The notes under the pieces: model-generated
Databases searched by the model: none
What the model was told of the DNA's origin: nothing
The model's input: only the letters and a program-made list of their open reading frames with translations
NCBI GenBank assembly: GCA_015487255.1
Contig: WFQA01000308.1
Location: 1-6,465 of the forward strand
Source of the DNA: Paracoccaceae bacterium
GTDB taxonomy: Bacteria; Pseudomonadota; Alphaproteobacteria; Rhodobacterales; Rhodobacteraceae
DNA: 6,465 bases
Direction of reading: 5' to 3'
Made by a program: the position numbers and the translations under genes
Shown here: positions 1-5,106 of the stretch, one piece after another
Layout: each line of letters starts with the position of its first letter
Numbering within the stretch: the stretch's first letter is position 1

Positions 1-172
1 CGCCAAAAAGCGCCGCACTTTCATAAACCAGAAACGCCCGGAGGCGCTTGCCGTTGGAAAGCGCGGCATAGCGCATCGCGCTGGCAATCCGGCCCTCAAG
101 CGGCAGGGTTTGCTCAAGGCGGCGCGCCACCCGCATAGCGGCGGATTTCAGCGCCCGTTCAAACTCAGTCAT
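1..172 (-). CDS. ispA: Farnesyl diphosphate synthase (polyprenyl synthetase family), N-terminal part
   Basis: This is the first 57 codons of a gene that runs off the left edge, so the DDxxD catalytic motifs are not in view. IspA-type enzymes condense isopentenyl and dimethylallyl diphosphate into geranyl and then farnesyl diphosphate in the cytosol, feeding quinone, carotenoid and undecaprenyl synthesis. The translated start reads MTEFERALKSAAMRVARRLE and reaches MRYAALSNGKRLRAFLVYES at residues 33-52. The GKRLR motif at 41-45 is the conserved substrate-binding patch near the N-terminus of this family. The ATG (172-170) lies inside the end of xseB with an 8-base overlap, and there is no good Shine-Dalgarno sequence just upstream, so translation probably depends on coupling to xseB. 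In related bacteria dxs often follows. A longer-chain polyprenyl synthase cannot be excluded from the N-terminus alone, but the xseB-ispA order favours IspA. Confidence 0.88.
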   Translation of the reverse strand, partial: MTEFERALKSAAMRVARRLEQTLPLEGRIASAMRYAALSNGKRLRAFLVYESAALFG

Positions 173-401
173 AGTCAACGGCGGTGGCTCCGGTAGTCGC
201 GCCATCCGCCCCTTTGGTGATTTGCGCGACTTTTTCCTCCGCCTCACCCAGCTTTTTCTCGCAATGTTTTTTCAGCAGGTCGCCGCGCTCGTAAAGCCTG
301 ATCGATTCTTCCAGTGGCACATTGCCTGATTCGAGCTGCCCGACCAGCTTTTCCAGCTCGCCCATCGCGTCTTCAAAGCTCATTTTTTTAATATCGCTCA
401 T
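165..401 (-). CDS. xseB: Exodeoxyribonuclease VII small subunit
   Basis: This 78-residue protein is the small subunit of exonuclease VII. Several copies wrap the XseA large subunit, and the complex degrades single-stranded DNA from both ends to acid-soluble oligonucleotides. The core SFEDAMGELEKLVGQLESG (8-26), followed by PLEESIRLYERG (29-40), is the family signature: two helices with the typical L-E-x-G-x-x-P-L-E-E-S turn. Length is normal for the family. The C-terminal tail after residue 62 (GADGATTGATAVDYD) is low-complexity and variable. The ATG at 401-399 overlaps the TGA of the upstream deacetylase gene as ATGA, and an AGGAG lies about 8 bases upstream inside that gene, which supports this start over the ATG at codon 7. 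The large subunit gene xseA is not in the window, which is usual because the two subunits are commonly encoded apart. Confidence 0.95.
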   Translation of the reverse strand: MSDIKKMSFEDAMGELEKLVGQLESGNVPLEESIRLYERGDLLKKHCEKKLGEAEEKVAQITKGADGATTGATAVDYD

Positions 402-1324
402 GTCGAATGCTCCTGCAAGGTCTCGATATGGGCGCGCACCAGCCTGCCCAATGTGGAGAGGTTATACCCCCCCTCAAGGCTCGATACCAGACGCCCGTCG
501 CAATGTTTTTGCGCCAGCGCGCAAAGCCGCTCAGTGGCATGGATAAAATCCTCGTCCTGCCAGTCCAGATTGGCCAGCGGGTCATCGGCATGGGCGTCAA
601 ACCCGGCCGAGACCAGCAGCAATTCCGGCTTGGAATCCTCCAGCGCGGGCAGGATCACCGCATCGAGTTTTTGCCGGAAAAGCGCGCCGGTTGAGTGTGG
701 CGGCAGCGGGATGTTGGTGATCTGCCCATGCGCCCCGCGCTCGTTTTCCGCCCCCGAGCCGGGGTAAAGCGGCATGCCGTGGCTGGAGAAAAACCGGATA
801 TCCGGCTCGTCCCACAGGATATCCTGCGTGCCATTGCCGTGATGCACATCAAAATCCACAATCGCCACGCGCGACAGCCCATGCGCCTTGAGCGCATGCA
901 GCGCCCCGATTGCCACCGTGCCAAACAGGCAAAACCCCATGGCTTTTTCCCGCTCCGCATGGTGGCCGGGCGGGCGCATGGCAACAAAGGCGTTGCCCAC
1001 CTTGCCCTCCAGCACCATATCCACCGCTTTGACCATGCCGCCCACCGCACTGCGCGCCGCGTTAAGGCTGCCGGGGGAAAGATATGTATCCGGGTCCAGC
1101 GCCACCGTGCCAGCTTTGGGCACCCGCGCCATCAGCCCGTCGATATAGCTTTGCGGATGGGCGCGCAGAATCGGTTGATCATCCGCCAGCGGGGCTTTCA
1201 GGCGCAGCAGGTCAAGCCCGTCGGTCGCCTGATAAATGGCCTGCAGCCGCGCCGCGCATTCGGCATGGCCCTCGGGGGTTGCATGGTTAAGCGCGTCGGC
1301 ATGGGTGATGAAAGCGGTTGTCAT
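398..1324 (-). CDS. Histone deacetylase family protein (zinc-dependent amidohydrolase, AcuC/HDAH type)
   Basis: The 308-residue protein belongs to the arginase/deacetylase superfamily, which hydrolyses acetyl-lysine, acetylpolyamines or related amides with a catalytic zinc. The substrate here cannot be read from sequence. Visible hallmarks are RPPGHHAE (117-124, general-base histidines 121 and 122), DFDVHHGNGTQ (157-167, zinc ligands Asp159 and His161), GFDAHADDPL (241-250, zinc ligand Asp243) and LEGGYNLS (283-290, with Tyr287 as the transition-state tyrosine). All catalytic residues are present and no signal peptide is seen, so it is probably an active cytosolic enzyme. I chose the ATG at 1324-1322 (MTTAFITHADALNHATPEGH) because family members begin at this point. 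An ATG at 1357 and a TTG at 1360 are in frame and would add 11 or 12 unconserved residues. A promoter-like pair ends 7 bases before the chosen ATG. It heads the xseB-ispA operon; its TGA overlaps the xseB start. Confidence 0.93.
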   Translation of the reverse strand: MTTAFITHADALNHATPEGHAECAARLQAIYQATDGLDLLRLKAPLADDQPILRAHPQSYIDGLMARVPKAGTVALDPDTYLSPGSLNAARSAVGGMVKAVDMVLEGKVGNAFVAMRPPGHHAEREKAMGFCLFGTVAIGALHALKAHGLSRVAIVDFDVHHGNGTQDILWDEPDIRFFSSHGMPLYPGSGAENERGAHGQITNIPLPPHSTGALFRQKLDAVILPALEDSKPELLLVSAGFDAHADDPLANLDWQDEDFIHATERLCALAQKHCDGRLVSSLEGGYNLSTLGRLVRAHIETLQEHST

Positions 1325-1346
1325 ACCCCCGACCCTAAGCAATACT
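1318..1346 (+). promoter_or_regulatory. Putative mutM promoter, interleaved with the divergent promoter
   Basis: TTGTCA (1318-1323) and AATACT (1341-1346) are separated by 17 bases. Transcription would start near 1353, leaving a leader of about 19 bases that holds the AAGGAG ribosome-binding site (1359-1364). The -10 lies inside the spacer of the opposite-strand promoter, and the -35 covers the first codon of the deacetylase gene. Prediction from consensus only. Confidence 0.4.
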
Positions 1347-1360
1347 TCTGCATTCATCAA
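1332..1360 (-). promoter_or_regulatory. Putative promoter of the deacetylase-xseB-ispA operon
   Basis: Read on the minus strand, TTGATG (1360-1355) is followed by a 17-base spacer and TAGGGT (1337-1332). The same -10 hexamer appears upstream of dnaN in this window. The -10 ends 7 bases before the ATG at 1324, so transcription would begin at or within a base or two of the start codon and give a leaderless mRNA. Prediction from consensus only. Confidence 0.4.
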
Positions 1361-1371
1361 GGAGCCCCTGA

Positions 1372-2208
1372 ATGCCCGAGCTACCAGAAGTCGAAACCGT
1401 GATGCGCGGGCTGATGCCGGTGATGGCGGGCCAGAAGATCAACCGCGCCTCAATTAACCGCGAAGGGCTGCGCTGGCCCTTCCCCGAGCGGTTTGCCAAG
1501 CGCCTGAAAGGCGCGCGGGTGCAAGGGATGCAGCGGCGGGCCAAGTATATCCTGATGGCGCTTGATACAGAGGAAACCCTGCTGGTGCATCTTGGCATGT
1601 CTGGCAAGGTCACGATTGACGAAAGCGGCGCGCAGCCCCCGGCCAAGCATGACCATGTGGTGCTGGATATGGAAAACGGGGTGCGGATATTGTTTAACGA
1701 TCCCCGCCGCTTTGGCGCGCTGGATCTGCTTGATTCCGCCAATCTGGACAGCCATAAACTGCTCAAATCCCTTGGTCCCGAGCCATTGGGCAATGCCTTT
1801 AACCCCGAATATTTCGCGGCCAGACTCAAGGGCCGGAAATCGCCGGTCAAAACCACCCTGCTTGACCAGAAAATCGTCGCCGGCCTTGGCAATATATATG
1901 TATGCGAGGCGCTCTGGCGCGCCGGGATCGCGCCGCAATCCAGCAGCGCCGCCCTTGACCCGGCGCATATCTCCAGCCTTGTCACCCATATTCGCGATGT
2001 CTTGACCGAGGCGATAGCCGCCGGGGGGTCTTCGCTGAAAGATTACCGGCAGGCCAATGGCGCGCTTGGCTATTTCCAGCACAGTTTCGCCACCTATGGC
2101 CGCGAGGGTGCCCCCTGCCCAAAGCCCGATTGCGACGGCGGGATCATCCGCATTGTGCAATCCGGCCGCTCCAGTTTTTATTGCCCCGTCTGCCAGCAAC
2201 AGGCTTGA
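1372..2208 (+). CDS. mutM: Bifunctional DNA-formamidopyrimidine glycosylase / AP lyase (8-oxoguanine glycosylase)
   Basis: This 278-residue protein is a complete Fpg/MutM, which excises 8-oxoguanine and formamidopyrimidines and cleaves the resulting abasic site by beta/delta elimination. The N-terminus MPELPEVETV supplies the catalytic Pro2 (Schiff-base nucleophile after Met removal) and Glu3. The conserved lysine is Lys58 in QRRAKYIL. The lesion-space residues fit Met76 (HLGMSGK, 73-79) and Arg113/Phe114 in NDPRRFG (109-115). Asn174 of GLGNIYVCEALW (171-182) is the usual DNA-contact residue of the helix-two-turn-helix. The C-terminal zinc finger is intact, with Cys249, Cys254, Cys271 and Cys274 around Arg266 of QSGRSSFYCPVC. 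The start is fixed by the proline and by AAGGAG 7 bases upstream. It diverges from the deacetylase gene with only 47 bp between start codons. MutM is preferred over endonuclease VIII because of the PELPEVE start and the finger sequence. Confidence 0.98.
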   Translation: MPELPEVETVMRGLMPVMAGQKINRASINREGLRWPFPERFAKRLKGARVQGMQRRAKYILMALDTEETLLVHLGMSGKVTIDESGAQPPAKHDHVVLDMENGVRILFNDPRRFGALDLLDSANLDSHKLLKSLGPEPLGNAFNPEYFAARLKGRKSPVKTTLLDQKIVAGLGNIYVCEALWRAGIAPQSSSAALDPAHISSLVTHIRDVLTEAIAAGGSSLKDYRQANGALGYFQHSFATYGREGAPCPKPDCDGGIIRIVQSGRSSFYCPVCQQQA

Positions 2209-2232
2209 CCAAGGGGTCAGCCATGCTACACC
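2205..2232 (+). promoter_or_regulatory. Putative promoter of the enoyl-CoA hydratase gene
   Basis: TTGACC (2205-2210) and TACACC (2227-2232) are 16 bases apart, and a TG two bases before the -10 gives an extended -10. The -35 contains the TGA stop codon of mutM. Transcription would begin near 2239, leaving a leader of about 23 bases. It suggests the hydratase gene can be expressed independently of mutM. Prediction from consensus only. Confidence 0.4.
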
Positions 2233-2261
2233 TTTGAGGCCGAACAATTAAGGATTCCCGC

Positions 2262-3038
2262 ATGGCTTACGAAACCATTCTTGTTGATATCGAGGATCAT
2301 GTCGCGCTGATCACGCTCAACCGCCCCAAGGCGCTAAACGCCCTCAATGCCCAACTTTTGGGTGAGCTGGGGCAGGCGCTGGCCGCGGCGGACAAAGATA
2401 AAAACGTGCGCGCCATCATCATCACCGGGTCCGAAAAAGCCTTTGCCGCCGGGGCGGATATCAAGGAAATGGCCGAGCAGAGCTTTGTTGATATGTTCAT
2501 GTCGGATTACTTCACCCCCGAGACCGAAGCCATAACCAAGATCCGCAAGCCGATCATCGCGGCGGTGGCCGGCTTTGCCCTTGGCGGTGGCTGCGAGCTG
2601 GCAATGATGTGTGATTTCATCATCGCCGCCGATACCGCCAAATTTGGCCAGCCCGAGGTCAACCTCGGCGTGATGGCCGGCATTGGCGGCACCCAGCGCC
2701 TGACCCGCTTTGTTGGCAAATCCAAATCCATGGAGATGAACCTGACCGGGCGCTTCATGCAGGCCGATGAGGCCGAGCGCTCGGGGCTGGTCAGCCGGGT
2801 TGTGCCGGCCAAAGACCTGCTGAAAGATGCCAAAGCCACCGCCGGGAAAATCGCCGAGAAATCCATGCTGACGGTGATGGCGATCAAGGAAAGCGTGAAC
2901 CGCTCTTACGAGACCACCCTGCATGAAGGCCTGCTTTATGAGCGCCGGGTCTTTCATGCGCTTTTTGCCACGGATGACCAATCCGAGGGCATGATGGCAT
3001 TTTCCGAAAAGCGCACCCCGCAATTTCGCGATAAATAG
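2262..3038 (+). CDS. Enoyl-CoA hydratase (crotonase family)
   Basis: This 258-residue protein is a standard-length crotonase-fold hydratase that adds water across the trans-2,3 double bond of enoyl-CoA in fatty-acid beta-oxidation; the cytosolic enzyme is expected to be a hexamer. The CoA-binding and oxyanion-hole segments are FAAGADIKEM (61-70, Ala65) and AGFALGGGCELAMMCD (103-118, Gly109). Both catalytic glutamates of true hydratases are present: Glu112 in GGGCELAM and Glu132 in GQPEVNLG, matching Glu144 and Glu164 of rat crotonase. This argues for hydratase rather than isomerase or dehalogenase activity. The ATG has AAGGA 7 bases upstream (2250-2254). It sits 53 bp after mutM and 80 bp before rpsT, a linkage common in alphaproteobacteria although no functional tie to them is evident. 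Chain-length preference cannot be read from the sequence. Confidence 0.95.
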   Translation: MAYETILVDIEDHVALITLNRPKALNALNAQLLGELGQALAAADKDKNVRAIIITGSEKAFAAGADIKEMAEQSFVDMFMSDYFTPETEAITKIRKPIIAAVAGFALGGGCELAMMCDFIIAADTAKFGQPEVNLGVMAGIGGTQRLTRFVGKSKSMEMNLTGRFMQADEAERSGLVSRVVPAKDLLKDAKATAGKIAEKSMLTVMAIKESVNRSYETTLHEGLLYERRVFHALFATDDQSEGMMAFSEKRTPQFRDK

Positions 3039-3049
3039 CCGCAAGAGTG

Positions 3050-3078
3050 TTGACTCTCCGCCCGCGCGGCGGTAGAGC
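3050..3078 (+). promoter_or_regulatory. Putative rpsT promoter
   Basis: TTGACT (3050-3055), a 17-base GC-rich spacer and TAGAGC (3073-3078) form a promoter-like pair 12 bp after the hydratase stop codon. Transcription would start near 3085 with a leader of about 34 bases. A GACTC (GANTC) methylation site overlaps the -35 at 3052-3056. The -10 matches consensus at only three positions, so this is tentative. Confidence 0.4.
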
Positions 3079-3118
3079 AACGCTTCATCGAATGATACGA
3101 AAAACCGGATACTGACAT

Positions 3119-3385
3119 ATGGCCAACTCGCCCCAAGCAAAAAAACGTGCGCGCACCGCTGAGCGCCGCGCCGCGATCAATAAAAACCGCCGCACCCGGA
3201 TCAAGACTTTTATCCGCCGGGTTGAGGAAGCCATTGTTGGTGGGGATCAGGCCAAGGCCGCCGAGGCGCTCAAAAACGCCCAGCCCGAAATCATGCGTGG
3301 CGTAACCAAGGGCGTTTGGCACAAAAGCACCGCCAGCCGCAAGGTTTCGCGCCTGGCCAAACGTGTGAAGGCGATGGTGGCTTAA
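3119..3385 (+). CDS. rpsT: 30S ribosomal protein bS20
   Basis: This 88-residue protein is the all-helical primary 16S rRNA-binding protein bS20 of the small ribosomal subunit. The N-terminus MANSPQAKKRARTAERRAAI with the following NKNRRTRIKTFIRRVEEAI (22-40) is characteristic, as is the basic C-terminal helix TASRKVSRLAKRVKAMV (71-87). Length and high Lys/Arg content are normal for the family. The ATG at 3119 is fixed by the conserved MANSPQAKKR start, yet the upstream bases (CCGGATACTGACAT) contain no clear Shine-Dalgarno sequence. E. coli rpsT is also weakly initiated and translationally autoregulated, so something similar is possible here. The gene has its own candidate promoter and ends in a strong intrinsic terminator, so it is probably a monocistronic unit. 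Confidence 0.98.
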   Translation: MANSPQAKKRARTAERRAAINKNRRTRIKTFIRRVEEAIVGGDQAKAAEALKNAQPEIMRGVTKGVWHKSTASRKVSRLAKRVKAMVA

Positions 3386-3409
3386 TTCAGCCCCTTTTTT
3401 CGGTTTGGT

Positions 3410-3440
3410 AAAAAGCACGCTTTTGGCGTGCTTTTTTATT
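3410..3440 (+). terminator. Rho-independent terminator after rpsT
   Basis: A perfect 11-bp stem (AAAAAGCACGC at 3410-3420 with GCGTGCTTTTT at 3426-3436) closes over a five-base loop TTTTG and runs into T-rich sequence (3432-3440). It starts 25 bases after the rpsT stop codon. Because the stem is flanked by A residues on the left, it could also terminate transcripts arriving from the other strand. It insulates dnaA from rpsT. Confidence 0.93.
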
Positions 3441-3468
3441 TGACACAAAAAAGACAAAATTCTGTGAT
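3440..3468 (+). promoter_or_regulatory. Putative distal dnaA promoter (P1)
   Basis: A consensus TTGACA (3440-3445) immediately follows the rpsT terminator. Seventeen bases later is TGTGAT (3463-3468), which lacks the important second-position A of the -10 element. A GATTC (GANTC) site at 3466-3470 overlaps this -10. Weaker candidate than the one starting at 3477. Confidence 0.28.
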
Positions 3469-3476
3469 TCGCGCTA

Positions 3477-3504
3477 TTGCCCGAATCTGGAGCCTTGGTA
3501 TAGC
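3477..3504 (+). promoter_or_regulatory. Putative main dnaA promoter (P2)
   Basis: TTGCCC (3477-3482) and TATAGC (3499-3504) are spaced by 16 bases, with TGG directly before the -10 making an extended -10. A GAATC (GANTC) site occupies 3483-3487, just after the -35. The expected start near 3511 coincides with a 10-bp palindrome CCAAGCTTGG (3511-3520). The dnaA leader would be about 169 nt. Prediction from consensus only. Confidence 0.45.
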
Positions 3505-3679
3505 CTGATCCCAAGCTTGGCGATCTGCCGCATTCTGCCCGAAAGCGCCGTCGAAACATCTGTGATTGACCCTTCGAAACCCGTTTTTCGATGCTGATAC
3601 CTGTGGTTTCATGCCTTGCCAAAAAACAAAAATCCGCCCAGGGCAGGGCGCGCCACAACATGGGACAGCAGGGATATAA
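3505..3679 (+). promoter_or_regulatory. dnaA upstream leader region with short repeats
   Basis: The rest of the 294-bp rpsT-dnaA gap contains no open reading frame of note. It holds the perfect palindrome CCAAGCTTGG (3511-3520), the 9-mer TCTGTGATT at 3559-3567 (also at 3461-3469), a related CTGTGGTTT (3601-3609), a direct repeat TCGAAAC (3551-3557 and 3574-3580) and an inverted TTTCGA (3586-3591) that can pair with TCGAAA (3574-3579). An A-rich stretch lies at 3621-3632. AGGGA at 3670-3674 is the likely dnaA ribosome-binding site. No match to the DnaA box TTATNCACA was found on either strand. Confidence 0.5.
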
Positions 3680-5044
3680 ATGGACACCATAGATCATATA
3701 GATTGCTGGGGCCGGATCAGAACCGAGTTGCGCAGCTCCATCGGGGTGGATGCATTTAATAACTGGATAGAGCCGCTGGGCTTTTTGGACATAGTATCCG
3801 GCATGGCCCGGTTTTCCGTGCCAACCAGATTTATCGGCAACTGGGTATCACGCAACTATGCCGATATAATCATCCACCTGTTCAAACATGAGAAAGTAGA
3901 GATTTCACGGCTTGGCTTTGAGGTTCTCCAGCAGGGCAAGCCAGAGCAGAGCAAGCCACAGGCCGCGCCAGCCAGGCAAGCGGCATCCGCCCCGGAGCCC
4001 ACGCTGGTTTCCGCGCCGCTGGACAGCCGCTATACCTTTGAGCAATTTGTGGTTGGCACCCCCAACGAGCTGGCCCATGCCGCCGCCCGCCGGGTGGCCG
4101 AGGGCGGGGTGGTTTCGTTTAATCCGCTGTTTCTTTATGGCGGGGTTGGCCTTGGAAAAACCCACCTGATGCATGCGATTGCCCATGAGGTGCGCGCCAG
4201 CAGGCCCGGCGCGCGGGTGCTTTTCCTTTCGGCTGAGCAATTCATGGTCCGCTTCGTGCAGGCGCTGCGCTTCAAGGATATGCACGCCTTCAAGGAGCAG
4301 TTGCGCTCGGTGGATATGCTGATGGTGGATGATCTGCAATTCATCGCGGGCAAAAACTCAACCCAGGATGAGTTTTTCCATACGTTCAATGCGTTGGTCG
4401 AGCAGGGCAAGCAGATCGTGATTTCTGCTGACCGTTCGCCGGGTGAGATCGAAGGGCTGGAGGAGCGGATCCGCTCGCGCCTGCAATGGGGGCTGGTGGT
4501 GGACCTGCACCCAACCAATTATGAGCTGCGCCTCGGTATTTTGCACGCCAAGGCCGAAGCGCAGGGGGATATTCACCCCAATGTCGGGCTTGATGTGCAG
4601 GTGCTGGAATTTCTGGCGCACCGGATCAGCTCCAATGTGCGGGTGCTGGAGGGTGCCTTGACCCGGCTGTTTGCCTTTGCCGATCTGGTGGGCCGGGATA
4701 TTACCCTTGATATGGCGCAGGAATGCCTGGCCGATCTGCTGCGCATGTCCGACCGCAAGGTCACGATCGACGAGATCCAGCGCAAGGTGGCCGAGCATTA
4801 TAACCTTCGCATCGCAGACCTGCTCTCGCCCCGCCGCGCCCGGGCTGTGGCGCGGCCCCGGCAGGTGGCGATGTATCTGTGCAAATCCCTGACCTCGAAA
4901 TCCCTGCCGGAAATTGGCCGGAAATTTGACGGGCGCGACCACACCACCGTGATTCACGCGGTGAAGCGGGTGGAAGGGCTGAAGCAGTCCGATAGCCAGA
5001 TCGCCGACGATGTGGAGCTGTTGCGCCGGTTGTTGGAGGAATAG
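3680..5044 (+). CDS. dnaA: Chromosomal replication initiator protein DnaA
   Basis: This 454-residue protein is the AAA+ initiator that binds DnaA boxes at oriC, melts the origin and loads DnaB. Domain I (1-80) contains WGRIRTELRSSIGVDAFNNW and FIGNWVSRNYADII. A short Pro/Gln/Ala-rich linker (about 86-114) is domain II. In domain III the Walker A is GGVGLGKTH (154-162), Walker B is MLMVDDLQF (213-221, Asp217/Asp218), sensor I is ISADRSP (248-254), the arginine finger fits Arg267 in RSRLQWGL, and sensor II is Arg321 in NVRVLEGALTRL. Domain IV carries the basic loop SPRRARAVARPRQVAMYL (383-400) and the DnaA signature EIGRKFDGRDHTTVIHAV (411-428). All nucleotide- and box-binding residues are present. 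Length is typical of Rhodobacterales, shorter than rhizobial forms. The ATG has AGGGA 5 bases upstream. A long upstream region with two promoter candidates and GANTC sites suggests cell-cycle-linked control. Confidence 0.98.
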   Translation: MDTIDHIDCWGRIRTELRSSIGVDAFNNWIEPLGFLDIVSGMARFSVPTRFIGNWVSRNYADIIIHLFKHEKVEISRLGFEVLQQGKPEQSKPQAAPARQAASAPEPTLVSAPLDSRYTFEQFVVGTPNELAHAAARRVAEGGVVSFNPLFLYGGVGLGKTHLMHAIAHEVRASRPGARVLFLSAEQFMVRFVQALRFKDMHAFKEQLRSVDMLMVDDLQFIAGKNSTQDEFFHTFNALVEQGKQIVISADRSPGEIEGLEERIRSRLQWGLVVDLHPTNYELRLGILHAKAEAQGDIHPNVGLDVQVLEFLAHRISSNVRVLEGALTRLFAFADLVGRDITLDMAQECLADLLRMSDRKVTIDEIQRKVAEHYNLRIADLLSPRRARAVARPRQVAMYLCKSLTSKSLPEIGRKFDGRDHTTVIHAVKRVEGLKQSDSQIADDVELLRRLLEE

Positions 5045-5064
5045 GTGCGTGGAGACCACGCACC
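5044..5064. repeat. REP-like palindrome starting on the dnaA stop codon
   Basis: GGTGCGTGG (5044-5052) and CCACGCACC (5056-5064) form a perfect 9-bp GC-rich stem with the 3-base loop AGA. A flanking TA (5042-5043) and CTA (5065-5067) extend the symmetry if one C is bulged. The last base of the dnaA TAG codon is the first base of the stem. No T-run follows, so it is not a standard intrinsic terminator. Short GC-rich palindromes of this style are often dispersed in Rhodobacterales genomes; copy number cannot be judged here. Confidence 0.7.
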
Positions 5065-5106
5065 CTACGGGCTGATGGTTGCTGTTTTGCCATGTGTTTC
5101 CGAACC

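Noticed and set aside
1325..1360. Longer deacetylase starting at TTG 1360 or ATG 1357
   Set aside because: The extra residues MMNAEVLLRVGG are not typical of the family, whose members start at the MTTAFITH segment, and the segment is better explained as promoter. The alternative remains open because AGGGG precedes ATG 1357.
695..1402. 235-codon plus-strand frame opposite the deacetylase gene
   Set aside because: It is antisense to a protein with an intact zinc-deacetylase active site, and its own translation resembles nothing known to me.
1450..2247. 265-codon minus-strand frame opposite mutM, and a similar 268-codon frame at 2334-3140 opposite the hydratase
   Set aside because: Both are mirror frames of conserved genes with low-complexity translations and no family resemblance.
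3071..3081. GGTAGAGCAAC, which resembles a tRNA D-arm
   Set aside because: There is no matching acceptor stem, anticodon arm or T-arm around it; it is better explained as the rpsT -10 region.
3386..3679. Possible origin of replication upstream of dnaA
   Set aside because: No TTATNCACA-type DnaA box was found on either strand, there is no box cluster and no long AT-rich unwinding tract. In alphaproteobacteria the origin is often located away from dnaA, near hemE.
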